NCBI RefSeq assembly: GCF_016919245.1
Contig: NZ_JAFEJA010000001.1
Location: 3,196,001-3,260,000, forward strand
DNA length: 64,000 bases
Reading direction: 5' to 3'
From: Streptomyces zhihengii
Lineage (GTDB): Bacteria; Actinomycetota; Actinomycetes; Streptomycetales; Streptomycetaceae
Part shown: piece by piece, positions 8,948-19,299 of the stretch
Layout of the letters: every line of letters begins with the position of its first letter
Position numbering within the stretch: position 1 is the stretch's first letter
Made by a program: the position numbers and the translations under genes
The notes under the pieces: generated by a model
Databases searched by the model: none
What the model was told of the DNA's origin: nothing
What the model saw: the letters and a program-made list of their open reading frames with translations, nothing else

Positions 8948-11398
8948 TCACCGCCTGCGCAGGTCCCCCTTCCCGCAGGCCGTGCCGTCGCGGTCCGGGT
9001 CGAGCCGCAGCGGGTCGTCGCCGCCGTTGACCCGCAGCCGGCCGTAGTCGTGGTCCGCGAGCCACCGGCAGCGGGCCGCCGTCGTCGGCTTCACCGACTC
9101 CGGGAACACCGTCGGCACGCAGACACCGGCGCTGCCGTAGTGGCGGTCGCAGCCGGCGATCGCCGGGTCGACCGGCACCGAATCGCGCTTCTTCAGCTTC
9201 TTCCGGGGCGCCTTGGCCAAATCGTCGGCGAACTCGTGCACATGCGCCGAGGGCGCGTGGTGCCCCGCCGACGAGCGGGCCATCGCCGCCGGGCCGCCGA
9301 GGCGCACCCACTCGGCGACGGACGGGATCCCGTTGGCGTCGACCGCGAAGAGCATGTACCAGCCGGGCGGGGCCAGGTTCGGGTTGCTGGTGACGTTGAG
9401 GTCGACGTTGTTGCCGTCGACGCTCAGCGGCAGGTCCACGAACCGCTGGTTCGGGTCGGAGGAGTGGGTCACGGCGGCCGGGCGGATCAGCTCCGCCTTC
9501 GCGATCGGCCGGTCCACGGTGATCCGCTGGGTGTCGCCGTACGTCCACTCCCCGTCGATGACCGAGGTGATCCGCGGCCGGGGCCCCTTGAGCAGGTACG
9601 GCGGCGTGTAGACGGACACGTTGTGGTTGTAGGTGCCGTTGCCCGGGTTGTCGCCGACGGACATCACCCGGCCGTCGGGCAGCAGGAACGACGACGAGTG
9701 GTAGCCGCGCGGGATCGGGTCGGTGGCGAGGCCCGGCTCGTAGGTGTCGGTCGCCGGGTCGAAGAAGGACGCCTCGTAGACCGGGTCGGCCCGGTCGTGG
9801 AGCGCGCCGCCGGTCTCGAAGACCTTGCCGTCGGGGAGCAGGACGGCCGAGACGTACATCTTGCCCTCGGCGCCCGTCTGGGGCCGCCTGCCCTGCCCCT
9901 GGTCGACCTCGCCCTGCGGGATCGGCGGCCCGTGCACATAGGCCGGGTTCGGCTGCTTGAGGTCGATGATGTCGGTGAAGCGGTTGGCCACCGGGTTGGT
10001 CTCGTTGTTGCCCCCGCCGATGGTCAGCACCCGCTGGTCCTGGGCGGGCGGCAGCAGCACGCTCGCCGACTCGTCGCGCTCGTCCTTCGCCCGCAGGCCC
10101 GGGACGTCGGTGACGGTGTTGGCGTCGTAGTCGTAGATCGAGGCGCCGGTGCCCGGGGTGCCGTTGCCGAAGGTGTGGCTGCCCGAGTAGAAGAGCCGGC
10201 CGTCCTGCATCAGGATCATCGCCGGGTACAGGCCCCAGTACGACCAGGTCTGGTTGACCTCGTTCATCGGCAGCCACTTGTTCTGCGCCGCGGAGAACTT
10301 CTCGGCGGTCACGTTGCCGGTGGAGTCCTCCTTCAGGCCGCCGAAGGAGATGACGTCGCCGTTGCCGAGGATGGTCGCCGACGGGTACCAGTGGCCGCCG
10401 TTCATGTCGTTGGTCCGGATGTAGCTCTCGGTCTCCGGGTCGAAGACGAACGAGTCCTTCAGGCCCTGGTAGCCGATGGTGCCGTCCGCGGAGGGGTAGC
10501 CCTTGTTGCCGGACATGATGAGGATCCTGCCGTCCTGCAACTGCACGTGGCCCGCGCAGAACATGTCGACCGGTGTCGGGATGGTGCGCCAGGTGCCGTC
10601 CTCGGGGTCGTAGACCGCGGAGGTGAAGGTGCCCGCCTCGAAGAGCGACTCGTCGTTGCCGGAGCCGGCGATCACCAGCACCTTGCCGTTGTGCATCACG
10701 ACCGAGTGCATGGAGCGCACCGGGTTCTGCACCGGGAGCACGTCCCAGCGGCCCTTCAGGCACTCCTCGGGGGTGCCGGTGCACTGCGGCTCGGGCGTGG
10801 GGACGGACACCTCCTCCATCACGTAGTCGTCGGTGGTGACGGATCCGGTGCCGTAGACGGAGACGCCCCAGGCGATCTTGTCGGTGCCCGGCGGCACGGC
10901 CGGGGTGCGGACCTCGGCGCGGGCGTAACCGGCGCTGACCTCCAGCGTCTTGAGGTCCGTCCAGTACTGCCAGCCGGCCGTGGTGTCGCGCCGGAAGAGG
11001 GTGACGGAGACGTCGGGCGTCGTGGACTTGTACCAGAGCGAGAGGTCGTACTGCCGCTCCGGCACGACGGTCGGCGCGCAGGCGGTGTTCTCGGTGATCA
11101 GCGCCTTGCGGTCGCCGTCGACGCGGCGGGTGAGCGAGACCTTCATGGCCTTGGTGCCCGAGTGGGCGTCGGCGACGGTCTGGAAGGAGTAGTCGTTGTC
11201 GCCCCAGCCGGACTGGGACCAGCAGGCGGGCATGGTGCCCGTGCCGGCGGTCTCGAAGCCGGGGTTGCTGATCAGGTTCGGCGGGCCGGCCTGTGCCGAC
11301 TGCGGCACCGACACCAGCAGGGCGGTCGTCATGGTGGCGACGGCGAGCAGCGCCGTCCGCCGTCTGCGGCGCAGCCAGTTCCTCGGCGGTGGTGACAT
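8948..11398 (-). CDS. Secreted galactose-oxidase-like copper radical oxidase (GlxA type) with C-terminal excalibur-like extension
   Basis: An 816-residue exported protein. After RRRRR comes a hydrophobic signal ending at AQA. Residues about 35-190 are a carbohydrate-binding-like beta domain; kelch repeats and a galactose-oxidase C-terminal domain follow. The copper and radical ligands of galactose oxidase are recognisable: C281 (DMFCAGH) and Y338 (HWYPSAT) for the thioether-linked Cys-Tyr, Y566-H567 (RGYHSSSFLLPDG) and H645 (AVTHSSDPNQR). The stacking Trp of fungal galactose oxidase is Leu at the aligned position. The last ~70 residues end in LDPDRDGTACG, matching the calcium-binding excalibur pattern, and are unusual for the family. 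GlxA of S. coelicolor/S. lividans acts with a cellulose-synthase-like enzyme in hyphal-tip glycan deposition; the upstream processive GT2 suggests a parallel role. ATG at 11398 follows AAAGGGGA. Confidence 0.88.
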   Translation of the reverse strand: MSPPPRNWLRRRRRTALLAVATMTTALLVSVPQSAQAGPPNLISNPGFETAGTGTMPACWSQSGWGDNDYSFQTVADAHSGTKAMKVSLTRRVDGDRKALITENTACAPTVVPERQYDLSLWYKSTTPDVSVTLFRRDTTAGWQYWTDLKTLEVSAGYARAEVRTPAVPPGTDKIAWGVSVYGTGSVTTDDYVMEEVSVPTPEPQCTGTPEECLKGRWDVLPVQNPVRSMHSVVMHNGKVLVIAGSGNDESLFEAGTFTSAVYDPEDGTWRTIPTPVDMFCAGHVQLQDGRILIMSGNKGYPSADGTIGYQGLKDSFVFDPETESYIRTNDMNGGHWYPSATILGNGDVISFGGLKEDSTGNVTAEKFSAAQNKWLPMNEVNQTWSYWGLYPAMILMQDGRLFYSGSHTFGNGTPGTGASIYDYDANTVTDVPGLRAKDERDESASVLLPPAQDQRVLTIGGGNNETNPVANRFTDIIDLKQPNPAYVHGPPIPQGEVDQGQGRRPQTGAEGKMYVSAVLLPDGKVFETGGALHDRADPVYEASFFDPATDTYEPGLATDPIPRGYHSSSFLLPDGRVMSVGDNPGNGTYNHNVSVYTPPYLLKGPRPRITSVIDGEWTYGDTQRITVDRPIAKAELIRPAAVTHSSDPNQRFVDLPLSVDGNNVDLNVTSNPNLAPPGWYMLFAVDANGIPSVAEWVRLGGPAAMARSSAGHHAPSAHVHEFADDLAKAPRKKLKKRDSVPVDPAIAGCDRHYGSAGVCVPTVFPESVKPTTAARCRWLADHDYGRLRVNGGDDPLRLDPDRDGTACGKGDLRRR

Positions 11399-11513
11399 GG
11401 GAGGTTTCCCCTTTCGTGCGGGTGACGGCCGGGGCCGCCGGCGGTACGACGGGTGCGGGTGGCCCGCGCCGGTCACGGCGCGGGCCGGGAGGCGGGAGCG
11501 GCGCGCGCTCCGG

Positions 11514-12809
11514 CTACGGCGCCGGCGAGGCGGCGGTGGCCGCCGCGTCGGCCGGGAGCGGCGCGGGGGCCGGGACCGGCGCGGGGGCGGCCGCGTCGGC
11601 CGGGACCGGGGCCGGGCCCGCGGCCCGGCCGGCCTTCCGGCCGCGGTCCCGTGCGCGGCCGGGGAGGTAGACCAGGGCCTCGGTGGCCGCGAACCGCACC
11701 ACGAACGTGGTCAGCAGGGCGAGCGCGGTGGCGGGCAGCACCGTCATCCCCAGCTGGGCCACGAACAGCGCGATCAGCGGGATGCGCAGCAGCAGATCGG
11801 CGTTGGCCAGCAGCGCGAAGCGGCCCAGCCGGTCCGCCCAGTGCCGGTGGTGGCGCCGGTCCCGGAAGAGCAGCACCTCGATCAGCAGGAAGTTCCAGAG
11901 CACGCCGAACTGGTTGGCCACGATCTCCGCCGGGAGGTAGTGCATCCCGGCGCCGGTGAACAGATGGAGCGCGAGCAGGTTGGGCACGAAGCCGGTCAGC
12001 CCGATCAGGCCGAACGCGACCATCCGGGCGGCCGCCGACGCCGTGCGCAGCCCGGTGAGGTGGGACAGGAAGCGCAGGCCCTCCCTGGCCGTCGACTTGG
12101 ACTCGCCCGCGAAGCGGTCCTGGAAGACGAACGGCACCTCCGTGACCGTCTCGGGGCGGCAGCGCACGGCCAGTTCCAGCAGGACCTTGTAGCCGAGCGG
12201 CTTCAGTCCGTCCGCGTCGACCACACTGCGCCGGATGGCGAAGAAGCCGCTCATCGGGTCGCTGACGCCGCGCAGCCGGCGCGGGAAGAGGCCCTTCGTC
12301 AGCCAGGTGGCGCCCCGGGAGACCGCGACGCGGTAGCCGCCGGCCAGCCCCTCGCGGCTGCCGCCGCGGATGTAGCGGCTGGCGACCACCAGATCGGCGG
12401 AGGCCCGCTCCCCGGCGGCCACCAGCTCCGGCACCAGGGCGGGCGGGTGCTGGAGGTCGGCGTCCATGACGACGATCCACTCCGAGCCGGCCCGCCGCAT
12501 GCCCTCGACGACCGCCCCGCCGAGCCCCCCGACGGGGTCCTCGCGGTGGATCACCCCGACGGGGAAGGGGCAGTCCTGGGCGGCGTCCCGGATGACCTCG
12601 GGGGTGTCGTCGGTGGAGTCGTCGACGAAGAGGATCTCGGGTGCCAGCCGGGAGGGCACCGACTCGGTGAGGCGGCGCAGCAGTTCGCGGATGTTGGCGG
12701 ATTCGTTGAAGGTCGGCACCACGACGGTGACGGCGCCCGGTTCGGCGACCTGGGCGGTGCTCAGGGCGGGGTCGCCGAGTTCCTCGGCGCTGGTGCGGGG
12801 GGTGGTCAC
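11514..12809 (-). CDS. GT2 glycosyltransferase fused to GtrA-like membrane domain (dolichyl/polyprenyl-phosphate sugar synthase type)
   Basis: The 431-residue product has an N-terminal family-2 transferase (residues about 25-260: VVVPTFNESANI, FVDDSTDDT, and the DxD-type MDADLQHPP) like polyprenol-phosphate mannose synthases, and a C-terminal GtrA-like domain with four hydrophobic helices (about 268-385). The tail is 45 residues of Pro/Ala repeats. Such enzymes transfer a sugar from NDP-sugar to polyprenyl phosphate on the inner membrane face, making the donor for GT39/GT-C enzymes; the gene just upstream is a GT39 enzyme. The GTG start overlaps that gene's stop (GTGA, 12806-12809). Confidence 0.87.
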   Translation of the reverse strand: MTTPRTSAEELGDPALSTAQVAEPGAVTVVVPTFNESANIRELLRRLTESVPSRLAPEILFVDDSTDDTPEVIRDAAQDCPFPVGVIHREDPVGGLGGAVVEGMRRAGSEWIVVMDADLQHPPALVPELVAAGERASADLVVASRYIRGGSREGLAGGYRVAVSRGATWLTKGLFPRRLRGVSDPMSGFFAIRRSVVDADGLKPLGYKVLLELAVRCRPETVTEVPFVFQDRFAGESKSTAREGLRFLSHLTGLRTASAAARMVAFGLIGLTGFVPNLLALHLFTGAGMHYLPAEIVANQFGVLWNFLLIEVLLFRDRRHHRHWADRLGRFALLANADLLLRIPLIALFVAQLGMTVLPATALALLTTFVVRFAATEALVYLPGRARDRGRKAGRAAGPAPVPADAAAPAPVPAPAPLPADAAATAASPAP

Positions 12810-14485
12810 CGTTCACCTCCGGCGGCGGTGACGCGGCGGATCTCGACGCGGTCCTCGCCCGCGCCGAAGACGGCGACCGGCCGCGAATGCTCCAGTGCCG
12901 CCTTGACGTTGGGCAGGTCGACGGCGTCACGGCGCACGGTCGGCGACGAGACGACGTAGTCGATGTCCCGCCAGCCGCGCGGCATGGTCTTCGTGACGGC
13001 CGGGTCGAGGTCGGCCTTGTAGAACCAGATCACCCCGGTGCCGGGGGTGAAGCCGTCGTGCACCAGGTCGAGCCAGAGGGCGTCGTCGACGAGCACCCGG
13101 GTGTCCGCCGGGTTCTCGACCTCGTTCTGCATCCACGCGGCGGCGGCCCGGTAGGGCGCGTTGGCGTCGACGGTCAGCGCGTCGCGGTTGCCCTCGTACC
13201 AGTGCGGTGCGACGAAGCCGAGGGCGGCGGCGGCGAGCAGCGCGGCGACACCCGTGCGGATCCGGCGCTCGGTGCGGGGCGTGGCCGCCCGCCGGACGGG
13301 GCGCCGCAGCACGGCGTGCGCCACGCTCGCCGCGCCGCCGGCCAGCACCAGTGCCAGGAAGGGCAGCGCCTGGATCACGTACATCGCGGGGAGGTAGCCG
13401 GAGGGCCGCATCGCGACGACCGCGAGGATGGCGACCACCAGCGACGGCCCGGCCAGCGCACGGGCGGTGACCGACCAGCGCAGGGTGAGCAGCAGCAGCG
13501 CCGCACCGGCCAGACCGCCCACGGGCAGCACGGTGTCGTAGTAGAGCCAGGAGCGCAGCACGCCGTTGGAGCCGGAGCCGGCGTCCAGGATGAAGCCGGA
13601 GCCCGGGCGGCTCATCTGGTAGGCGATGCCGTCGATCAGCGACACATGGCCGGGCCCGGGGAACAGCTCGCTCTTCAGCATCGCGTACAGCGGGTACGAC
13701 AGGCCGATCAGCACACAGGCCGTGATCGCGCCCGTCACCGCGAACTTGCGGGTGTCGCGGTGGCTGTGGCGCCACATGGTCACCAGCAGCGCGGGCAGCA
13801 CCAGCAGCATCGTCTCCTTCGTCAGCACGGAGACGGCGGCCGCCAGTCCGGCGGCGAAGTGGTGCCACAGGTGCCGGCTCGGGGAGGCGGCCAGGCAGAA
13901 CGCCAGCAGCATCCACATGACCGCCAGGTTGTCCAGGAAGAGCTGCCGCTGGAGCACCACCGACAGCGGCGAGAGACCGAACAGCGCCATGGCGAGCCCG
14001 GCCGCCCAGCGCGGCAGGAACAGCCGCCGCGCCAGCACGTACACCAGCACCGCGCAGACCGCGCCGACCGCGAGCATCGCGAGGCGCATGGTGGCGACGG
14101 TCATCGTCTCGGGCGCGATCAGCGAGGGGATCCAGGTCAGGAAGGCGATCTGGATCCAGCCGAGCGGCGGGTGGTCGTACCAGTAGGTGTAGTGGGCGAG
14201 GCCCTCGCCCTGCTGGACGGCCCACGCCTGGGCGAGGTAGGTGCCCTCGTCGTCGCTCAGCGTCGGGAAGTTGCCGATGTTCCAGCCCTGCACGACGACG
14301 ATCACGCAGAGCAGCGCCCCGCAGAGCAGCAGATCGGGCCGGGAGTGCCGGAAGCGCACGACGGGCCGGACGAAGCCGGGCGGCGTGACGGGGCCGCGGG
14401 ACCGCTGCGCGGGGATGGAGACGGCAAGGGTGGAACCGCTGCCCGCCTTGGTGGTCTCCGGAACGGGCGGAAGGGTGGTGGTCAC
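12806..14485 (-). CDS. GT39-type polyprenyl-phosphate-dependent glycosyltransferase (mannosyltransferase family)
   Basis: A 559-residue integral membrane protein with about ten hydrophobic helices from residue 45 to 420 and a C-terminal extracytoplasmic domain. The first external loop carries the acidic motif SDDEGTYLAQAW and YDHPPLGW, typical of ArnT/PMT-type GT-C enzymes that take sugars from polyprenyl-phosphate donors outside the membrane. The GT2-GtrA protein encoded next would make that donor. The GTG start at 14485 overlaps the upstream stop (GTGA), and its own stop overlaps the next start, so the three transferase genes are translationally coupled. Confidence 0.85.
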   Translation of the reverse strand: MTTTLPPVPETTKAGSGSTLAVSIPAQRSRGPVTPPGFVRPVVRFRHSRPDLLLCGALLCVIVVVQGWNIGNFPTLSDDEGTYLAQAWAVQQGEGLAHYTYWYDHPPLGWIQIAFLTWIPSLIAPETMTVATMRLAMLAVGAVCAVLVYVLARRLFLPRWAAGLAMALFGLSPLSVVLQRQLFLDNLAVMWMLLAFCLAASPSRHLWHHFAAGLAAAVSVLTKETMLLVLPALLVTMWRHSHRDTRKFAVTGAITACVLIGLSYPLYAMLKSELFPGPGHVSLIDGIAYQMSRPGSGFILDAGSGSNGVLRSWLYYDTVLPVGGLAGAALLLLTLRWSVTARALAGPSLVVAILAVVAMRPSGYLPAMYVIQALPFLALVLAGGAASVAHAVLRRPVRRAATPRTERRIRTGVAALLAAAALGFVAPHWYEGNRDALTVDANAPYRAAAAWMQNEVENPADTRVLVDDALWLDLVHDGFTPGTGVIWFYKADLDPAVTKTMPRGWRDIDYVVSSPTVRRDAVDLPNVKAALEHSRPVAVFGAGEDRVEIRRVTAAGGER

Positions 14486-15753
14486 CGGCGGGCGTCCTCT
14501 CTGGCGTCGGTGCGGTCGGTGAGGTGCGCGCCGACGTGGCTCGTCAGCTCCCATTCGTTGCGGCCCCGGTACTCCCGCCAGACCGCGCGCACGGCGGCCC
14601 CGGCGAGCAGCATCTGGTAGAACGGGCCGCCGACGATCAGCTTCACGTAGTGCGCGAACCGGACCCGCAGGCCGTACTGCACCCCGAAGTCGTGCAGCCC
14701 GACCACCTCGAAGACGAAGGTGACCATGGCCGTGATCAGCGGCAGGAACGTCACGATGGCGACGGCGGCGGGCACGTCCAGGAAGAGCGCGATCCCCACG
14801 TTGAGCGGGATGATCACACCGGAGAACGCCTGGAGGAACGGCGTCATCAGGGTGTAGCGGGCGAGCATCCGCTGGCCGCGGCCGGGGAGCTGCTTCCAGT
14901 CCTTCTTCCGGTACACCTGGAGGAAGCCCTGGTTCCAGCGGGTGCGCTGCTTGAGCAGGCTCATCAGGGTGTCGGGGGTCTCCTCGCGGGTGACCATGTC
15001 GCTGTCGTACGCGACGACGACCTTCTTGCCCACCGAGGAGAGCCGCACGCCCAGGTCGCAGTCCTCGGCGAGGCAGTCCGGGTCCCAGCCGCCGGCGTCG
15101 CGGAGCACCTGGGTGCGCACGAAGACGGTGTTGCCGCCGAGCGGGATGAACCCTTTCTGCGCATGCAGATGCAGCCGGCTGCGGAAGTAGAAGAAGTACT
15201 CCAGGCAGTTGCGCAGGCTGTACCAGCTGGAGTGGAAGTTGATGAGCTGCACCCCGCCCTGCACCACGTCCGCGCCGGTGGTGGTGAAGGCGTGGTCGAC
15301 GTGGGCGAGCAGCTCGGGGTGGACCTGGTCCTCGGCGTCGAAGACCCCGACGACGTCGCCGCGGCAGTACGGCAGCGCGGTGTTGAGCGCCTTCGGCTTG
15401 TTCTTCTTCTCGTGGTGGTCGGTGACCACCCGCACCCTGACCGGGTCCCGGGCCGCCGCGCGCTCGGCGCACGCGGCGGTCTCCGGGTCGTCGTGGCCGA
15501 CGATGACGATGATCTCGAAGTTGGCGTGGCCGGACTCCAGCAGCCGCTCGACGGTGTGCTCCAGGACCGCCTGCTCATGGCGGGCGGGCAGCAGCAGCGA
15601 GAACGACAGCCCGCCGGTGCCGTCCGGCCGGTCGAAGCGGGTGGAGGCCAGCGTCTCCGGCGTACGCCAGGCGTGCATCTGCCACCACAGCGTGAACGCG
15701 GCCATCCAGAACAGCGCCATGGAAATGGCGACGACGATCACCGATACGAGCAC
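14482..15753 (-). CDS. Processive GT2 glycosyltransferase (cellulose/PNAG-synthase-like)
   Basis: A 423-residue membrane protein: one N-terminal helix, a cytoplasmic GT2 domain and C-terminal helices (about 295-390). The processive D,D,D,QxxRW signature is present: LLLPARHE opening, VFDAEDQ, LAEDCDLGVRL and QRTRWNQG. Size and topology resemble PgaC/IcaA-type synthases more than full cellulose synthases. The GTG at 15753 is chosen because AGGGGGG lies 5 bases upstream and the membrane helix starts directly after; an ATG at 15834 would add a non-hydrophobic leader. It is the first gene of the operon that ends in the copper radical oxidase, so its polymer may be the oxidase substrate. The sugar is not predictable from sequence. 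Confidence 0.85.
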   Translation of the reverse strand: MLVSVIVVAISMALFWMAAFTLWWQMHAWRTPETLASTRFDRPDGTGGLSFSLLLPARHEQAVLEHTVERLLESGHANFEIIVIVGHDDPETAACAERAAARDPVRVRVVTDHHEKKNKPKALNTALPYCRGDVVGVFDAEDQVHPELLAHVDHAFTTTGADVVQGGVQLINFHSSWYSLRNCLEYFFYFRSRLHLHAQKGFIPLGGNTVFVRTQVLRDAGGWDPDCLAEDCDLGVRLSSVGKKVVVAYDSDMVTREETPDTLMSLLKQRTRWNQGFLQVYRKKDWKQLPGRGQRMLARYTLMTPFLQAFSGVIIPLNVGIALFLDVPAAVAIVTFLPLITAMVTFVFEVVGLHDFGVQYGLRVRFAHYVKLIVGGPFYQMLLAGAAVRAVWREYRGRNEWELTSHVGAHLTDRTDAREDARR

Positions 15754-15928
15754 GAGCCCCCCTATGGCCCCCTGCGCGCCGCGGCAAGGACCCCCCTTGG
15801 CCTCCGGCACGCACGACTTCCCCCACGCACGCACCCCCCGGTACGCGCGCCGACTGCGGGTCGTTCAGGACGATAGGGGCGGAGGATTGCGTTCCGGTGC
15901 TCCCGCGTTAAATTCCGCCGGTTCGGGC

Positions 15929-17947
<2,019 letters not shown>

Positions 17948-18491
17948 GCCCCCATCCTCGCGCACCCGGCCTCCGCCCCGCCCGTGCGCCACCGGGGTGG
18001 CGTTCGGGCCGCGGAGGTCGAGAAGCGGCGGCGGCGTCTGTCCGACGCGGACTCGATGGATGAGCCGCCTGGGACCTGGGCTTTTGCTCTGTGCCGAAAG
18101 CGTCTGTCCGTGCCGACGCCCACGTGTGAGGGTGTCCTGCAGGCGATCAGCGCGGGGCCACATGCCTGCCGGTCCCCGCCGGTTCAGGAGCCGGCGGGCA
18201 GCCCGGAGGAGTGGTCACATGGGCCGCGGAGGCAGGCTTCCAGGGCTTGTCCGAGCGGCGCAGGGCGGGTCACCTCCCGTCGGCGGCTACGAGAACGGCG
18301 CGTCCGTGTCCCCCGTCAGCAGTTCGACGATGCCGTACCCCGCCCACGCCGCGGCAGCCGATCAGCCACACCGTTACCAAGGGCGGTTGCGGCCGGATGC
18401 ACGGAGTGACCCGGCCGCAACCGCGCATCGCCGATCAACCCCCGCGCACCAACAGTGTTCTGAGCCCGACCATGATGGACGAGAGGCACAC
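17948..18491. other. 544-base gap upstream of the SARP gene
   Basis: No convincing conserved gene was found. A GGAGGAG followed by an ATG near 18219 opens a frame continuous with the SARP start at 18492, but its composition is not gene-like. The main structure is the inverted repeat at 18384-18423. The segment probably holds the promoters of the DUF255 gene and the regulator and is the left boundary of the accessory block. Confidence 0.4.
18384..18423. promoter_or_regulatory. Perfect 13-bp inverted repeat upstream of SARP gene
   Basis: CGGTTGCGGCCGG (18384-18396) is perfectly repeated in inverse orientation at 18411-18423 around a 14-base spacer. It lies 69 bases before the SARP start and could be an operator or a stem-loop in the leader. 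No T-run follows, so a terminator is less likely. Confidence 0.5.
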
Positions 18492-19299
18492 ATGTTGAAG
18501 GTATCCGTCCTGGGACCGCTGGAAGTAGCCGTCGCGGGGAATCAGGTGCCCGTCACCGCCCAGCGCGCGGCGCGGTGTCTGGCGGCCCTGGCCTTGGCGT
18601 GCGGAAAGCCGGTCAGCGTCGCACACCTGGTCGATTCGGTGTGGGACGGCGGCACCGCAGACGGCCGGGGCTCAGCTCCAGACAGTGGTGTGGCGGCTGC
18701 GTACGTCCCTGGCGGAGGCAGGATTGGCGACCGACACCATCGCCCGCCGGTCGGGGGGATACCTACTCCCGGAGGACGAGTTCACCACCGACCTTGCTCA
18801 GTTCCGGCGCGAAGTGAGGTCGGCCCGCGTCGAACTCGGCCGGGACCGCCTGGACGAAGCTGCCACTCTCCTGCGCTCGGCTCTCGGCCGCTGGCGCGGG
18901 CCCGCCCTGTTGGGCATCGGGGGCGGGCCCGTACTGGCCGCGTCAGTCGAACGGATCGAGGAGGAGCGCTGCCGCACCCTTGAGCAGTGCGCCCGGCTGG
19001 ACTTGCTGCGCGGGAGACACCACGCGGTCAACGCGGAGCTGCGGGAGCTGGTCGGGCTGTATCCGCTGCAGGAATCCCTGGCCTGCACCCTCGCGCTTGC
19101 GCTGTACCGGTCGGGGCGTCAAGGAGACGCACTCGGCGTGTTGCGCCGGCTCCGGGAGCGTCTCCAGGACCGGCTGGGCTTGGATCCGGGCCGGGAATTC
19201 ATGACGGTCGAGCAGGCGATACTGCGGCAGAGCATCAGCTTCTCGGCCACCGAGAACCGACTAGAACTTCGCCAGATTGAGCGCGCGCTGGAGGGCTGA
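18492..19299 (+). pseudogene. AfsR/SARP-family transcriptional regulator, frameshifted
   Basis: The start MLKVSVLGPLEVAVAGN and AARCLAALALACGKPVS are the OmpR-type winged-helix domain of SARP activators. From about 18670 the coding sense moves one frame on, giving TVVWRLRTSLAEAGL and a full BTAD domain (YLLPEDEFTTDLAQF, GRWRGPALLGI, LREREL-like TPR helices, EFMTVEQAILRQ). Removing one G from the GGGG run at 18666-18669 restores an uninterrupted ~268-residue protein (DGGTADGRAQLQTVVW). It is therefore either a recent null mutation or a homopolymer error. The 3' end overlaps the convergent amidase stop by 39 bases. No antibiotic biosynthesis cluster is adjacent; neighbours are cell-wall proteins. 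Confidence 0.8.

Noticed and set aside
9050..11395. A 781-codon open frame on the plus strand opposite the copper oxidase gene
   Set aside because: It is the antisense shadow of a high-GC gene: Arg/Gly/Val-rich with no motif, while the opposite strand has a complete domain architecture and ligand residues.
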